Part shown: positions 18,736 through 31,711 of the stretch, one piece after another
How positions within the stretch are numbered: position 1 is the first letter of the stretch
Layout: each line of letters begins with the position of its first letter
Origin: Pseudeuparius sepicola
Lineage: Eukaryota; Arthropoda; Insecta; Coleoptera; Anthribidae
Assembly: GCA_963920635.1 (NCBI GenBank)
Contig: OY987298.1
Location: forward strand, 109,993,309 to 110,057,308
Direction of reading: 5' to 3'
Length of the DNA stretch: 64,000 bases
Notes under the pieces: model-generated
The model's database searches: none
Seen by the model: the letters and a program-made list of their open reading frames with translations, nothing else
What the model was told of the DNA's origin: nothing
Translations under genes and position numbers: made by a program

Positions 18736-20859
18736 ATTTCTCTAGCAAATTGTTATTTTTGTATACTAACTTTATTTCGAATCATTTTCTAAATTTACAT
18801 CTATTTCAAAAATTTTCAAAGGATAGATCGAGGATCTCTCTTTGATCTATTAAATAAGACTAAAAGTTTCAATCACGACAATCTAGTTGGATTTAATAAT
18901 ATATACTTATGAATTAATGATCAAAGATTTTTTTAATTTTCTCATCTACATACATAATGACTAACGTTACATATTATTTAATTAAGCAATACGTTTTTAG
19001 CAAATAATTAAAATATCTATATCATTCAGGTATTTGTTTGTTCTGTCACCTGGGCAGATTGAGGCTCAAGTTTCATCAAGAGAAGATACTAAAATAATAT
19101 TCAGATTGTTTTGTCAATATATTTCCATCCAGTTGAAATATAAAAACTGGATGTTCCACAACAAAGGAAAACCGAAAAATCTTGTTTAAGATCTTTTTTC
19201 TCCAGTTATAAAATTGTTTGATATTTGTTTTGTTAATCAGCAGTCGCAAATGCTTGCAAATCTGAAATGGGTTTTTCAATCATTATAAACGATACAGACA
19301 AATTTATTTAGCCTGACAACTTATATTCCAAAATTCCCCGATTTCTAAATATAAGCTGGCAATAGTTTAAGCCGGGCCATTACCAGGGCATCAGCTCAAT
19401 ACAAAAAGCTGATTTGTTGGAAATTTTCATTTAAATATCACCTTTACCCAGATAGGGAAAAAGTACCTAATGTAGATTTTCAACACCTAAGTATAAGTAA
19501 TAAATACTCAAAAAATAGTTCAAATTGCCAATATTTGTGGATTGTTTGAATCACATAATTTATATTATATAACTGGAACTTAGTTTTATACACAGTGGAC
19601 CTTTTTCACTAGGTTGAAGTTAGGTAATTTGTATGCTTAGAAAGAAAGAACATATTCTGTATTTTCATGTAGTAGAGCCTGATTTTTCATTAAATAAATA
19701 ATATAAATAAGCTTTATTGTCTAACAGAAAGGATATCCATTTATAAGACAATTTGTAGTAAATACAGGAATAATGGTGGTAACAATAGGAGAGATGAAAT
19801 TGAACAATACAGAGAACACAAAAAATACAAAAAGAAAAAATTGCTGGTTATATCGTAAGGAGACGCTGTAAGCGCATCTTGTGAAATTCAAGAGTATAAT
19901 GATATAAAAACACCATCAAACATGTATTTTGAACTGTGTTTCAATTATGTTCAGAATGCAATATAGCATAATGCGGCCCTTCACTTTTTGTACAAACCAT
20001 AATTATTATACTATACTAAAATCAAGTAACTCCTACGCCCAGCGTAAATAAAAACACTGTTCGATGACATTCCGCGAAATAAGGCAATAATAGGTCAATA
20101 GGCCATAAAATATCAGCGCGTCTGGCAACAGGGATGTACTCGATCGCAAAAGCTTATTTATGTGGTTTTATCTTGTTGTTTTCAGCTGTTTAGACACTGC
20201 CACAAATAATTTTATTTATTTTTTTAAATCACTTTAATGAAGCCAATAATTTTTTTCCGAAATATGTTGATGTAAACAATTGTAAAAGTAAAATTAAATA
20301 AAGGTCATGCCTCAGTGCGTCTCTGTATAAGTATATTATTTTGGCAGAATTTCAAACCAGTTTGAAACTGTCAGGAGCTTGCCATGTTTCATTTTGAAAT
20401 TCCAAAAACAAAACCGTGCCATGCTCCTGACATAAGCCGTCCTCCTTTTACAGTTTTAAGTGATCTCAAATCGTCCGAATCACTTTGAGATCACATCAGC
20501 TGACATCGAGTGTTCCTTTTACAAATATTCAGTTGATTATGAAGTGATCATTTTTCGCAGCAAATCGATTTTTATGTAATTTTTGTTGGTTTTAAGTGTT
20601 TCTGGGGTTAAGGTGGTGAAAAATTCATTCAAGGGCTAGATTATAGATGACGTGGTCGTACACGGTTCCATTTACCAATAAAAAATCATTTCACTATCAG
20701 ATCACTTCATGTTCATTTCACTTCAAATTCACTTGTGCAAAAAGTCAAGAGGAGGAGAACTATACCTATAAGTTGTGCACGGACCAGCCACAAAGGCGGA
20801 AAAATACTTACAAAAGTGACAGGCAGCTACACGACAGATGCTAATTGTTGTAAGAATAT
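18736..20859. other. Intergenic sequence, no gene recognised
   Basis: AT-rich sequence. Short inverted repeats occur at 20360-20440 (GTCAGGAGC...GCTCCTGAC) and 20458-20496 (GTGATCTCAAA...TTTGAGATCAC). A tail-like AAATAAATAATATAAATAAG near 19690 may be the end of an old retroelement. Confidence 0.4.
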
Positions 20860-21601
20860 ACAGCGTGTCCCGTTCCGATGTCCGGAAGAGGGAAAAGTTT
20901 TTTAATCGTGGGTTTACGATAAAAAGTCACTCTTTATAAAAACTCCTGCTTGTTCCAAAACTGTTATTTTTTTTATTTTCAATATTTGGAAAAATTTAGA
21001 AAAATTTTGTTATTCACCAAGAGTAAATGACCGTTGTTTTTGACAATATCGAAAAATATTATCAAGGATGTCATTTAGAATCCACAGGGGGTTACAAATT
21101 TGAGGTTTCTGCAGTTTATGTTGAATTTTTTAATAAGGCAATTATTAAGGTAATTTGTTTGTGTCACTTTATTTGATATTTGCCAAATTTATACAATAAT
21201 CAATTTCTTCAATGCTATTACGTCAATTTATTGCTAACAATATGGAAAATTTACTTAAACAAGGAATAATGTTATTAAAATTGACAGAAATAAATTTCAC
21301 TCAAATTTATTTCCTCCACTTCTGCGCAAATTTCAACTCTTCTAATAAATTCTCTATACAATTTTTCTACAATCCGTTTTATAGTCTTACCTGTGACTGT
21401 TATATCAGGTAATTTCTCATTAAATCGTCTCTCCACTGCCGCGAATGACGTTTCTTCACCCAAACCATAGTATGAACAATAAATACTTTTTGTTCTAGAG
21501 TTAACATGGTCAGCAGTTTTTATAAAGAGTGACTTTTTGTCGTAAACCCACGAATAAAATACTTTTCCCTCTTCCGGATATCAGAGCGGGACACGCTCTA
21601 G
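20859..21601. mobile_element. Fold-back MITE, about 740 bp
   Basis: Ends TACAGCGTGTCCCG and CGGGACACGCTCTA pair. The arms continue over GTCCGGAAGAGGGAAAAGT and AAAGTCACTCTTTATAAAAA with their complements at 21515-21590. The interior is noncoding. A decayed relative of one arm (GTCGTAAAATCAATAATAAA...) appears at about 33000-33070. Confidence 0.8.
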
Positions 21602-23640
21602 ATGATCTGATATCATTTTAGGTGAAGTTACAGCGTCCTCCTTATCATATAACCTCATTGATTTTGTTAAATTTTGGATCAATGAGAGTATGTACTGATT
21701 TGCCCTGTTATAATTATTATGATCTGACATTTCCATTATTAAAGTCAGTTGCTTGTCATTCATTCAAAATTTGAAGTAATTAATTTTACAATACAAATTT
21801 AATTAATTTTACTTTACAATTCACAATGCTAAAATCTAAGCAACCAGGGTTTAGAAAATTTGAACTTAATATTTCAGGAACTTTCTCAATCACAAAAAAA
21901 AAAAAAACATATTTTTCAGCTTTAAATATGTGAAAAAGGCCCATTTGACCATATAGTTGTTAGTATAATATACTCAATCAAAATTAGGTGACATACAGTT
22001 TATGTTTTATATTGTACATATTACATGTTCGTATTTATATCTAAATATCATATCTGTCTCAAAGTTAGTGGAACTCTAAACTTGTTGTACTTGTACAAAT
22101 AATACTTTATTTCGAGAAGTTCTTGTTTTATATATTTAGGTAACCAATTCATATCAATTTGTTTATCAATTGTGAAAAAATATCTCGAGACTCCCATCAC
22201 ATCATCGGTATTTTGTTGTAAATCATGTTTCATTTGTATATATCATTTCATTTATGTATCTGACAAATATACTGTAAGCAATATAATATTTAGTTTCAAA
22301 CATTTTGTATTTGTCTCCCTTCTATTTGAATGAAGGTAAAGTATTTATTTCTTTGGCAGAAAGTAAACACCTTCAGATTTTCTGCAGTGCCTACAAAACT
22401 GGTGTAGTACTGTATTTGATTGTAGCAGAAAATTTAAGCTTGCTATTTAAATAGGAAGGTATTTTAGAGTTTATTATTTTATTAATAAACAGGCATAATG
22501 GATTTGTCTTTTAAGGGGGGGCTCGCCATTGTATGTTTGGTTGCCTGTATCAATGTATTTTTATTTCCAACTAGGTGGAAAAAGTAGCGAATTTCAAAGG
22601 ATTTCAAAAAACACGGGTATTTTTAAAATATCCATAGATACTAATGACACTAGTTTAAAAGTTATGGGCGAGATTTTTTTTTTAATTTCAAACTTTATGC
22701 CGGCATAAATTCGTCTATTTTGTCTCTTGAGCCGGAATTTTACCTTCGTTAAGATTGGCATAGCTTTCGGAATATGCTCGGAATGAAAACACGGTAATAA
22801 ACATTGTAATTATCCAGTCTTGTTGTAAATAAAAAACATAGGCAAAATACCCCTTAAATTATGCAGCGGGAATGCAAAAGTGTGGCTATTATTTATCAGA
22901 TGGCGCGAAAAACAGACGATCGATGAACGGTTGACGCTGTTGTTACAGGTCCAGTTTAATAATTACATATATTATGTTCATATGATCAATTTTACGTTTT
23001 GGCAATATAATATTTAATCAACTAAGCTGTCTGTTTACTTTTTTTATGTTTTTGTATTACTTCCATATTATTATATACTATGAATTGCGCATTTTTAATA
23101 TTAAAATAATATAAAACTTCAAAAGGTATATTCGGGAGACCCTCGTAGCTCAAAGACTCCGATCTGTGATTTTAACCCTTCTCTTTTTAGCAATGGTTCA
23201 TTGATTTTTAGCTCGAAAGGTACACGGCGGCACTAAAAACTGCTTTAGTTGACTTTGCATTATTTATACGTGTAGTAGTAGTAGCATGCTTTATTTAGCC
23301 TAGGATGGCTACTAAATACAATTTCATATATAATGTAACAATTATTCAAATAAATAAATTCTTCTTGCCTTAACATTTAAATTAAATTATTTGTCAAATT
23401 GCATCATTTTGAATACCAAGGTAATACTTCTTTAATAATGTTTTAAATTTTTTTAAATTTCTTTCACTTTTTAATTTATCTGGCAATTTGTGGGTTGGGT
23501 ACTGTTATGTTCTTATAGTTATGTCGCCGTTATGTATTTTTCGTGAGGAAAACACAATCGTTAGCATATAAACTGACATTAGGGGAGGATTCATGTCTAT
23601 GTCTCTATTATATGTATAGGTATGTCGAAAATTATCTATA
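21602..23640. other. Intergenic sequence, no gene recognised
   Basis: AT-rich sequence. A (GTA)n microsatellite followed by GCATGCTTTATTTAGCC near 23270-23300 may be the terminus of a non-LTR element on the minus strand. Nothing else is supportable. Confidence 0.35.
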
Positions 23641-24330
23641 CCGGGTGTTCCATTTTAATAAATGCAGCTATTATAAATATCTCAAAAACGAAAATCACAA
23701 AAAAATCACATAAAAGTTGAAGCATATTATGAGGTGCAATGTAAGACGCACGTTTTCACTTGTAGGCAGACGATGTTTTCAAGGTCACTTGAATGTCTAC
23801 TGTGTTTTTTACTGTTAAAGGCATATCTTTAGTTAAAGAATGTGATTCGGCACGTTTTCTGTAGGTATAGTATTGCTGGCTTAAAAGTTCTACAAAATTA
23901 TGTTTAGTTTTTTCAATGAAATGAAACATGGTCTTTTATGTGTACATAAGGTGTTTCTTCGTTTGCATTAACACTACATTCAAACTCACATTTTAAGTAA
24001 CGCAATAATTAAGATAAATACATATCTCGAAAATAAAAAATGAAAAAAGAAAACGATATATTGATGCGAAAGAACATCTTCTGTACCTATATGTTAAACA
24101 TCTACAGTGTGACCTCCGTTAAGGAGTTACCACCCTGGTAAAATATCTTTATTTGTTTACCGATTTTGATAAACTTTTTTTTGTTAGGTTCAAAAAGCAC
24201 ATTAAACAATGTGTGTAACTTTACTTGGGCTGTAATCATGGCCACCTGTCAACACATGGGCTCAATTTCAAAAAGTACTATTATTTTTTTAATAATATTT
24301 TTATTAGGTACAGGGTGTCCGCCTGAAGGT
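23640..24330. mobile_element. Fragments of CAGGGTGT-ended elements
   Basis: CCGGGTGTTCCATTTTAATA at 23641 resembles the end at 41154 (CAGGGTGTTCCATTTAAA). A further end, TACAGGGTGTCCGCCTGAA, is at 24309. ACCACCCTGG near 24130 may be an inverted end of the first. No coding capacity was recognised. Confidence 0.45.
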
Positions 24331-25330
24331 GATAGGAACATTCAATTCAACCGTTCCGTATTTTTTGAGACAAATTAATGATTTAATAACCAGTTTGTTG
24401 CAGTTTTTTCCAAACAATGTAATGTCCTTTGGAAAAAAACAATCGAACGTCAAACAAAAGTTATAACCAAAAAACCTTTTTGGAAAAAATGAAGATGGTG
24501 CAAAATGTATCTTTTTATTAATTTAAACATTTTTTTTATTAACGGATAATAATAGAACACATAATATGCAGTTAACTTTGGGGTTACCTTTCGATTAAAA
24601 ACGAAAAATAACCGACTCAAACGTGGTCACGTGACTTTCGCTATCTGTCAAAAATTATATTTAAAAAAAAAATCCCTAAAAATTTGCTTATTTGTTACAT
24701 CTAACAAAATTCACAACTTTATGTCAACTTTGGATCAAATACAACAGAATTTTGATTTCTTTCGGTTTATCAATATTAAGTACTTAATGAAAAGTTAATA
24801 GAATGATAAAAGATAAAACTATAGTGACATAAATTCTAAATGTCAGTTAGGGTAAGTATTGTGATCATTCATGCGGTTTTGAGGGAGAATTATTATGTCA
24901 TGACAGTAGATTTGACAGCCGGTAGGTAGTCCTCTTACTTAATATTTTACTCAACAATATTTTTAATAACTATGAAAAAATATATAAAAATAAAGGAGCG
25001 TAAATATTCATATTATTATTTTGTGTTTAACAATTCACAGTTTCAATCCCAAAATACGCCAGGATGGGAGCGATGTGCTGTTATTTGTATAAAAAAGGGG
25101 GTCGGTCCGCCTGCCTCCCCCTAGACCCCTGGTTCCGACCAACGACCTTGCCGGGCAACAAAACAACTTATAAGGAACGGAAACTTATTTTAGTAAGGCG
25201 AAACATTACTTTTTATTCTCGCTCTGTACCAATGGCCGCTCTCCAACTCCAGCGCCATCTTACAGACACTTGCGCAATTTTTGCACTCCAGTAGCCAATT
25301 TCTGTTTTAGCAACATTTATCATAGTTAGG
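24331..25330. other. No secure gene; GC-richer patch at 25060-25330
   Basis: The patch has a TATA-like TATAAAAAAGGGGG at about 25089-25102 and CpGs, with overlapping short frames on both strands. None resembles a known protein. It could be a TE promoter region, because a LINE remnant lies beside it. Confidence 0.3.
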
Positions 25331-25339
25331 AACACGGTC

Positions 25340-26280
25340 AAATGAAGGTCGTCGTGAGGTGATGACGTTTTATTTCCGTCCTTAATATGTAATTTGTTCC
25401 ACTGATACTGCAAACAACATGAGGTAATATAATCTCTTTTTTATGTTTGTAAAATAAGGCATACGAACATTTTGTAATAGCTGCAGTCTGTGAGCTTTGT
25501 AGTGCCAAAACCGAGTCATACACAATATTACAGTGATCAAACAAGGACACAACCAAAGACTTAATTTTAACTTAACTTGTACACTGATGATATACTTAAA
25601 TCTATAAATTGGCCTCAATACACAGAAAACTTTTTTACAAGTAGTCAACATATGAAGCAAATGGCAAGTTCTTTTCTAAGACTACACCCAAGCTTCTTGC
25701 TTCACTTTGAACACACAGAGGAGTGGTATTTAAAAATATTTTGATAGTAGTCAAGCTTGGAGCATTGGATGTCAGTCTCCACAATCAGAGCAATCATTTT
25801 ATCAGCATTTAGATTAAATGAATTTTTGACAGACCAAGTAGATATATTTTCCAATTTAATTATAACTGAATTTTGTTCATCTGGATGAAATTGGCATATA
25901 AGTGAATACTTCTATGAATTTCCTGCAATAAATCCGCGGTGTATATAACAAATAATAACGGGCCCAGAATTTTTGCGGATGTAGAAATAAAATCTCCGGA
26001 TTCTGTAGCCAGTTTCACTATTTGATATCTTCCTTGTAAATATTATCACCGATAAGTGAATGTAACTTTCTTATGAAATCTTCAAAACTGCAGGGCACAT
26101 TTTAAAATGTCATTTGAACTGTTGATTCTTAAAATATTGTACTGTTTTTTTGTGACAATTTTTGAAATGTTCTTTAGCCCAGTCCTCTTCATTATCATTA
26201 ATAAAAATTTCTTTATGGCCCTGAATCAAAATGAGTATTGTTGATTTTCCAGTATTAAATAAGCTCTAAAATAAATGAAA
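25340..26280 (-). mobile_element. Decayed LINE, C-terminal RT region
   Basis: Minus-strand frames with many stops show the post-catalytic region of a Jockey/CR1-like reverse transcriptase: 'WSVKNSFNLNADKMIALIV' (equivalent to WxxxNxLxLNxxKxxxxxF), then 'CKKVFCVLRPIYRFK', 'LVVSLFDHCNIVYDSVLAL' and 'HRLQLLQNVRMPYFTNIKK', the usual pattern RLQxLQNxxxR. The element reads right to left. The YADD catalytic part should lie near 26000 but is destroyed. Confidence 0.65.
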
Positions 26281-26920
26281 ACAGTTCGCTTTTAACATGT
26301 GAATGCTAAGATAAAATCATGACCTGTTCATTTATTTCCTTTTGCTCCATCTCGGCGATAGTAAGTGATGAAAATCTACTCCGAGCTGGAAGTATTGTAG
26401 CAAACCCAGCTAATGCTAAGTTTTATTGGATGGCCCGCATGTGACAGTCTAGTTAGTCACATTGACATTATTTTATTTTAAAGCTAAATCCACACAGTCA
26501 CTATTTTTATTTCTACTATTTAGCACAGGGACTCTTTAAAATAAAAAGGGTCCCTGATTTAGCACAATAAAATCGCAAGAGTAGCCACGAATTATTTTTT
26601 AGTAAATTCAAGGAATTTAAAATATACCAAATAATATACCCTAAACAAATAAAAATATAAATAGACATCCATAACACAACCTAAAAACATAGTCATAGAG
26701 AATTGGAGTTTTCATGCGTCGACGTCGATTTTGCAAAATTCACAAAAATTTGAACCAAAGTCAATTTATCTTCCCCTAAATTTCAAATTTTGCTAATCCG
26801 CTAGAATTGAAACTTTTCTACCTGGGAATATTGTCAGTTCAAATTAGCCAATCAGAACCAATTTCATGATTCGCAATTCGTGACTATGAAGTGAGTTTTT
26901 TGTATTTATTTTGAAAATCA
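26281..26920. other. Intergenic, no feature recognised
   Basis: AT-rich sequence with a near-duplicated short phrase around 26523-26560 (AGGGACTC/TTTAAAATAAAAAGGGTCCCTG), a small inverted repeat. No gene. Confidence 0.35.
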
Positions 26921-26927
26921 TTGTTTT

Positions 26928-27185
26928 TAAAAAAACAATGCTCAACCCAAATAATACATTATATTGTGCATGCTTTGCCAAAACATCAGCCAATTCCGAT
27001 GTACCATTTGAAAAAACAATGTAGGTACCTACCTAAAGTTTCTGGTAATTTTATATTAGAGAAAAAGAAAATACATTTCAGGTACATTATTTTCCCAAAT
27101 GAGACATCAGATTTGGCTGATTTTTGGTCTAAATATGCGCAATATAACGTAGTATTTGAGTTGAGCATTGGTTTTTTGAAAAACC
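26928..27185. mobile_element. Fold-back MITE downstream of the coactosin gene
   Basis: AACAATGCTCAACCC on the left pairs with GAGTTGAGCATTGGTT on the right. The inner arms CAATATAACGTAGTATTTGA and ACATCAGATTTGGCTGAT pair with the left half. It is about 258 bp, noncoding, and lies just 3' of the inferred coactosin polyadenylation site. Confidence 0.65.
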
Positions 27186-27309
27186 TAGTAATTTTAAAAA
27201 CAAACACCAAAAACACACTTGGGGTGGCACTATTTGTGATAATACCTTAAGGAAATATAAATTCTGAGATAATTTCTAAAACAAATTAATCTTTTAAATG
27301 GTAGATAAA

Positions 27310-27417
27310 AGACTATTTATTTTCAAACACATTTATAATATAAATAAATTTTACAAGTGCTAAAGTACCTACAATATACACGTTAAAATTAAAATGTAGT
27401 CACAGCAAATCTTAAGT
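27310..27417 (-). other. COTL1: Coactosin 3' UTR (inferred)
   Basis: Minus-strand sequence after the TGA at 27420-27418. An AATAAA (TTTATT on the plus strand at about 27315-27320) lies some 100 bases downstream, so the 3' UTR may be very short. Confidence 0.45.
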
Positions 27418-27534
27418 TCAAATATCTCTCACTCCCGTTCCGTAGTGGGCACCTCCAGCTTTGTTCAGTTCTTCAACGAATTTGTTGAGGTCTATTTCAT
27501 TGAGGCTCTCCAATTGCAGTTCAACAGCAAAATT
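27418..27534 (-). CDS. COTL1: Coactosin-like protein, exon 3 (C-terminus)
   Basis: This minus-strand exon starts after TTTTGTCTAG in phase 0 and encodes 38 residues followed by TGA. The sequence begins NFAVELQLESLNEIDLNKF and ends with the hallmark coactosin tail GGAHYGTG..., equivalent to the GGANYGTG tail of other coactosins. It completes the last strand and C-terminal helix of the ADF-homology fold. Joined to the two other exons it gives a protein of 144 residues, about the usual size for the family (140-150). The protein binds F-actin without severing it, in the cytoplasm. Confidence 0.93.
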   Translation of the reverse strand, partial: NFAVELQLESLNEIDLNKFVEELNKAGGAHYGTGVRDI

Positions 27535-27624
27535 CTAGACAAAATTTTTATTTATTAGAACTACAATCCATGTATTTACAAAAGTATTTGTGGCAAACTT
27601 CAAAGGCATATACATTATAATTAC

Positions 27625-27880
27625 ACGAATCCATAAAATCATTATTTTAGGAGATATTCGCCAGGACTTTTTTGCTTGAAAGGTCTTTAAATACCACTTC
27701 TTTTCACCTTCGTACTATTGTCTGTGGTCTTTATATACCCCCAATTTGCGCTAAAACCATTTAGCGATGTTTGACATCACAGTATTAATATTGAATATAG
27801 GATATAATATATATTCATATAGAATATATATTTTACTCAATGGTATTAATCGGGACACTCTGAAAGTCCCATATACCAAA
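27625..27880 (+). mobile_element. Repeat element, copy B (see 8.7 kb)
   Basis: Diverged copy of the 8696-8960 repeat in the same orientation, within the second coding intron of the coactosin gene. Around 27787-27842 it holds an AT-rich insertion absent from copy A. The CAGGGTGT end is not preserved at its left side. Confidence 0.6.
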
Positions 27881-27934
27881 TTTGAACAAAAAAGTGTTCC
27901 ATTTTACAGTGTAAACACAAAATAAAAAGCAATG

Positions 27935-28280
27935 GTGTACAACTAGTGAGCAATGTGCATTTCGTGTGAATGTTCGACTGTAGCACAGAAAAAATAGTTC
28001 CACAACAGAAAGCTCCTTAACAATACCTGTCAAATGGACTCCAACTTCAGTCTCCAGAAACAAGCAGATTGCATTTTTTAATGAAATGATATTTTCCTAC
28101 AATATAATCTTCCCAATTTGTAGATTAGCCAACATCTAATAGAGGACCTCACTATCAATGCATTTGTTAAATATTAAGCTTACAATTTGGAGTCCATTTG
28201 ACAGCTGTCATTAAGGAGCCTTCTGTTCTGAATGTATTTTCTGTGGCTGTAGCCCTATCATTCAACTGACACTTTGCGAA
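27935..28280. mobile_element. Imperfect fold-back element
   Basis: ACAGAAAGCTCCTTAA...CTGTCAAATGGACTCCAA at 28003-28045 is inversely repeated at about 28190-28245 (TTGGAGTCCATTTGACAG...TTAAGGAGCCTTCTGTT). Arms are about 90 bp and diverged. Noncoding, within the coactosin intron. Confidence 0.6.
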
Positions 28281-29626
28281 TGTAATACCAAATATGTATA
28301 GTATTTTGTATTTAAAATAGGAGCAATTTCGAAAAATATTTTAAATTTTCATTTCAATTATTATTTCATTATAGTTGATATTTTGATTTAGTCCTTTTTG
28401 AATTTTTTTATGCCAGAAATTTTATGGCAATATAAATGTCTGTAAATAAACAGGCCAATATAATTCATGTAAATTTCGATTTATTTCTTCATTATTTGAC
28501 TATTCACGAATTCATAATTTTTAATGGAACAATATTTAACTTTGATGTCAAAATTATTTGACAATTATAGAATACACAAAACAAGCTTAGCTTTTGAAAT
28601 TTCAATACAAATGTTTTCAGACAATTAAAAAACAAAAGATTCACTAAAAGCCATGAAAAAAGTTCAGTAGTAAAGGAGCAAGTTTTTATTGTCAACACAA
28701 AAAATTGCAACTGATTAATGCGATGAACCAGTATTATATCGATTGTTTTGGTGGAAGCTGATAAGCATTGAATCATTGAGTAAAGGAATCCTTTCTCAAT
28801 GATTGAATTTAAAAACGTTCTGTTGAATTTCACCAGAAAAATAAGTGGCAGATAACTTACAAATTTTAAACACTACCTATTTATGTTTTTTGTGTTTTAA
28901 ATATATTTTTTTGGTCTTAATCATTTCACTAACACCTAAAAGCGGAATAATAATAAATTACAATTCTGGACAACACAAAAACACATAACCTCAAAATGTC
29001 TAAACACCCGCATCCATCGCTTCCAATGGCTTTTATTTTTGTTAAGAGCGTTGAGCAATCGGATGAAACTACATATTCCTCTACTTAATGGTTCAGTTAA
29101 AATACGACCCGATGGATTTCACCTTCACCAGATCAGACATGTTGAAAGATGTCATTCGAATTATTTAAACAGAATTCAGTCAAAATTACCTACAAGTTAA
29201 CAAAACTTATTTGAGAGGCTTAATACGATTTACTGACTTGTCTTTACACCGCCAGATTGAGATTGCCAAAAACTCAGACACTATTGCAACATGATATGCA
29301 TAGCCTTCCGAAAACCTTAGTCCATTTTGGAAAACAATTAAGATACGATAAAAAAAACACCCTGCCTGGATAGTAAGCCTGTACTATTGTAGTTTGTAAA
29401 TATGCACGGTGCCTAGCATATCCCGTGCGTCACGAGCTCACTCAAGCAGGTGACATCAGGCCAATGACAGTGCGTTCGGAGAATTGGCGTTCTGAGAATT
29501 GAAATGAATGAAGCCATTTTTGCTATTTTTTAAAATAGAAAACGTTTTTTGCATTTGTCACATTTGACTTTGCAGCTATTTAGGACCTTTTTATGGAGTT
29601 TAAACAAGAATTTATTTTTTGCTTAC
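28281..29626 (-). other. Remainder of coactosin intron 2
   Basis: AT-rich sequence without recognised domains. A 109-codon minus-strand frame at 28504-28833 is low-complexity and hydrophobic and is most likely accidental. The intron begins with GTAAGC at 29626. Confidence 0.5.
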
Positions 29627-29867
29627 CGATATAACGTTCTTGATCACCGACTTATCTGTCGACATTTTCGCCCTTTGAAGCACGCTAACTTCCTGCCCCA
29701 CCCAGGTGACGAAAAGGAACTTTTGCCTCTTGGACATCTCATCTCCAGTCTGTATTCTGATATAGCCGAAGCAACGTTCATTTTCGCTAAACTGTACTTT
29801 AAATTCAGCAAAGTCTGACCCTTTGGCGGCACATCTGATTTTTGCACCTTCAAATTTGAACACTGCC
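29627..29867 (-). CDS. COTL1: Coactosin-like protein, exon 2 (ADF-homology core)
   Basis: The 241-nt minus-strand exon enters after TTGATTCTAG, finishing the Trp codon TG/G, and leaves at TCG/GTAAGC. It encodes AVFKFEGAKI, then FSENERCFGYIRIQTGDEMS and KRQKFLFVTWVGQEVSVLQR, then AKMSTDKSVIKNVIS. The YxRxQTGDEMSKRxKFxxxTWxG block is diagnostic of coactosin within the ADF/cofilin superfamily. Lysine 75 of the assembled protein (KRQKF) aligns with the lysine reported as important for actin contact in human coactosin-like protein, by my alignment from memory. A LINE tail ends about 13-20 bases upstream of this exon's acceptor. Confidence 0.95.
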
Positions 29868-30288
29868 CTAGAATCAAAATTTATTTGTCTATTTATTTAT
29901 TTATATATAACCAACAGGCATGTGCCCAATTACAAGATAAATCACAACATTAAAAGAAATACAAGCAAGTACAGTAATTAATACCTTAATAGGTATTTAT
30001 ACTCAAAAGTGGATGTATCAATATGTTCATAATATGATTATGTGATTCATACAAACAAAATGAGGAATTGTATTTTCAATAACCTGTTAGTGGAGAAAAT
30101 GTATTTTAACGTCAACTTTCAAACAGTTAAAGTAGTCAAGGTTCTCGGCTTGGTTATACCGTTTGCACATTCTGTAAATAGGGGAGTTCTGTAGCGCGAT
30201 TGTCCTAGGTGTAGGGAGATAAAATAGACACCTTTGACGTGTTGTTATTACTGGCATATAAAATTTTATCATTTGGAGCAACATAGCT

Positions 30289-31480
30289 TCAGTCAATTAA
30301 GTTATTTCGAATTTTGTATAGTATGGTTTGAGAAAAATAGTCTCTCCGGATACTCAATGACGTGAAATTGTGCCGTTCGAGTAATTTATCGAGCGGAAAC
30401 CCCCATTCGGGACAGATCCCAGTTTGTTTAAAGGTAAGACATTTTAAGAATTTTCTTTGTATGTTTTTAATGGGACCGATGTGCACTTCAAAAAGAGGCG
30501 ACCACAGGGCAGAGGAATACTCCAACCCTGATCTAACAAGTGGGTAGTAGAGAACTTTGATAGTATCTAAATCCTTGAAATCACGCGTGCAGCGCTCAAT
30601 GAATCCATATGCCTTAGAAGCCCTGGAAGTCACATTTTCAATGTGCTTCACAAAGGAAAGTTTACTGTCAAATGTAACGCCCAAGTTGCACAAAGTGTCT
30701 TGTCTCTGTAAGGTCACATTGTCAATGTGATAATTGTGCTTTGTATAAGTAGATTTGTTGGTGAATGACATAACGTTACATTTAGCCACGTTCAGGGTAA
30801 GTCGATTTTTTATGCACCAAGTGTGTACCCTCTCTAAATTTCGCTGCAGCTGATAGCTGTCCTCAACCGACTCAATTCTTGAGAATAATTTGAGATCGTC
30901 CGCATATTGTAGGTGGAACTTCAGATGTTGCATAATATTCAATGGACTTGTGTCCATATAAGAAAACATACTGTTTGCGATCATGCAAGTACGAACAAAA
31001 CAATTCCACCAAATCACCTGAGAAACCGAATCGATGCAACTTGGAAACAAGCGTATGTTGGTCTAGGTGGTCAAATGCCTTTGTCATGGACTTGGCTATG
31101 CTTTACGTAACAATAATTGTCAAATTTGTACATGTGAACTGGCCTTTCATAAAGCCATGCTTATTAGGAGAAAGAAGTTGGCAGACTTGCAGGTAGATTT
31201 CGTTGTAGATAGCAACTTCCAGTATCTTTGCAAAATTACAGATTATGGATATTGGTGCTCTGTTTGACTTTTTAAAAACCGCACATATTTTAGCTTGACG
31301 CCAAACGACTGGAATAGTATTTGAGCTTAAGTATTTATTAAACAATTCACATAGGGGTTCTTTAAAACAGACCAACAATCTTTTATTACGAATGCCGGAA
31401 TAAGGTCAGGACCAATGGTCAGGACCCACGGTCATTTTTGGTTTTAATTTTTTTATGGCAATTTTAATGTCTCGTTTGCT
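30289..31480 (-). pseudogene. Reverse transcriptase ORF of the LINE
   Basis: The longest open piece (31050-30289, 253 codons) keeps the catalytic YADD box and the whole thumb/C-terminal part. The finger region (ICNFAKILEVAIYNEIY, then LLSPNKHGFMKGQ) is in another frame at 31378-31103. The palm motif with the first catalytic Asp (MTKAFDHLDQHTL at 31087-31050) is in a third frame. At least two frameshifts therefore split an otherwise well-conserved RT domain. Confidence 0.8.
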
Positions 31481-31711
31481 AAATTCCTTGATAAGAACAG
31501 TAATATTGTTATTGCCAACATCCATTTCAGAGCACATACGATCTGTACGAAAAATACTATACTGCTCTCGTAAAATTTCATTGTTGTAGAAACTGGGATT
31601 GAGAGAGGTTTCGGTTATCGCTATCATCATAGTTGCAGCAGAATATTGCGTTTCGAAAGTCCACCTATATTTTGAGTAAGAGTATTTTCGTGTTATTACG
31701 AGGGTGCCCAT

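Noticed and set aside
24480..25330. Possible new promoter or gene at the GC-richer patch
   Set aside because: A TATA-like sequence alone is weak, and overlapping short frames on both strands give no coherent product.
28504..28833. 109-codon minus-strand frame in the coactosin intron
   Set aside because: Hydrophobic AT-driven composition within an intron. No recognisable motif.
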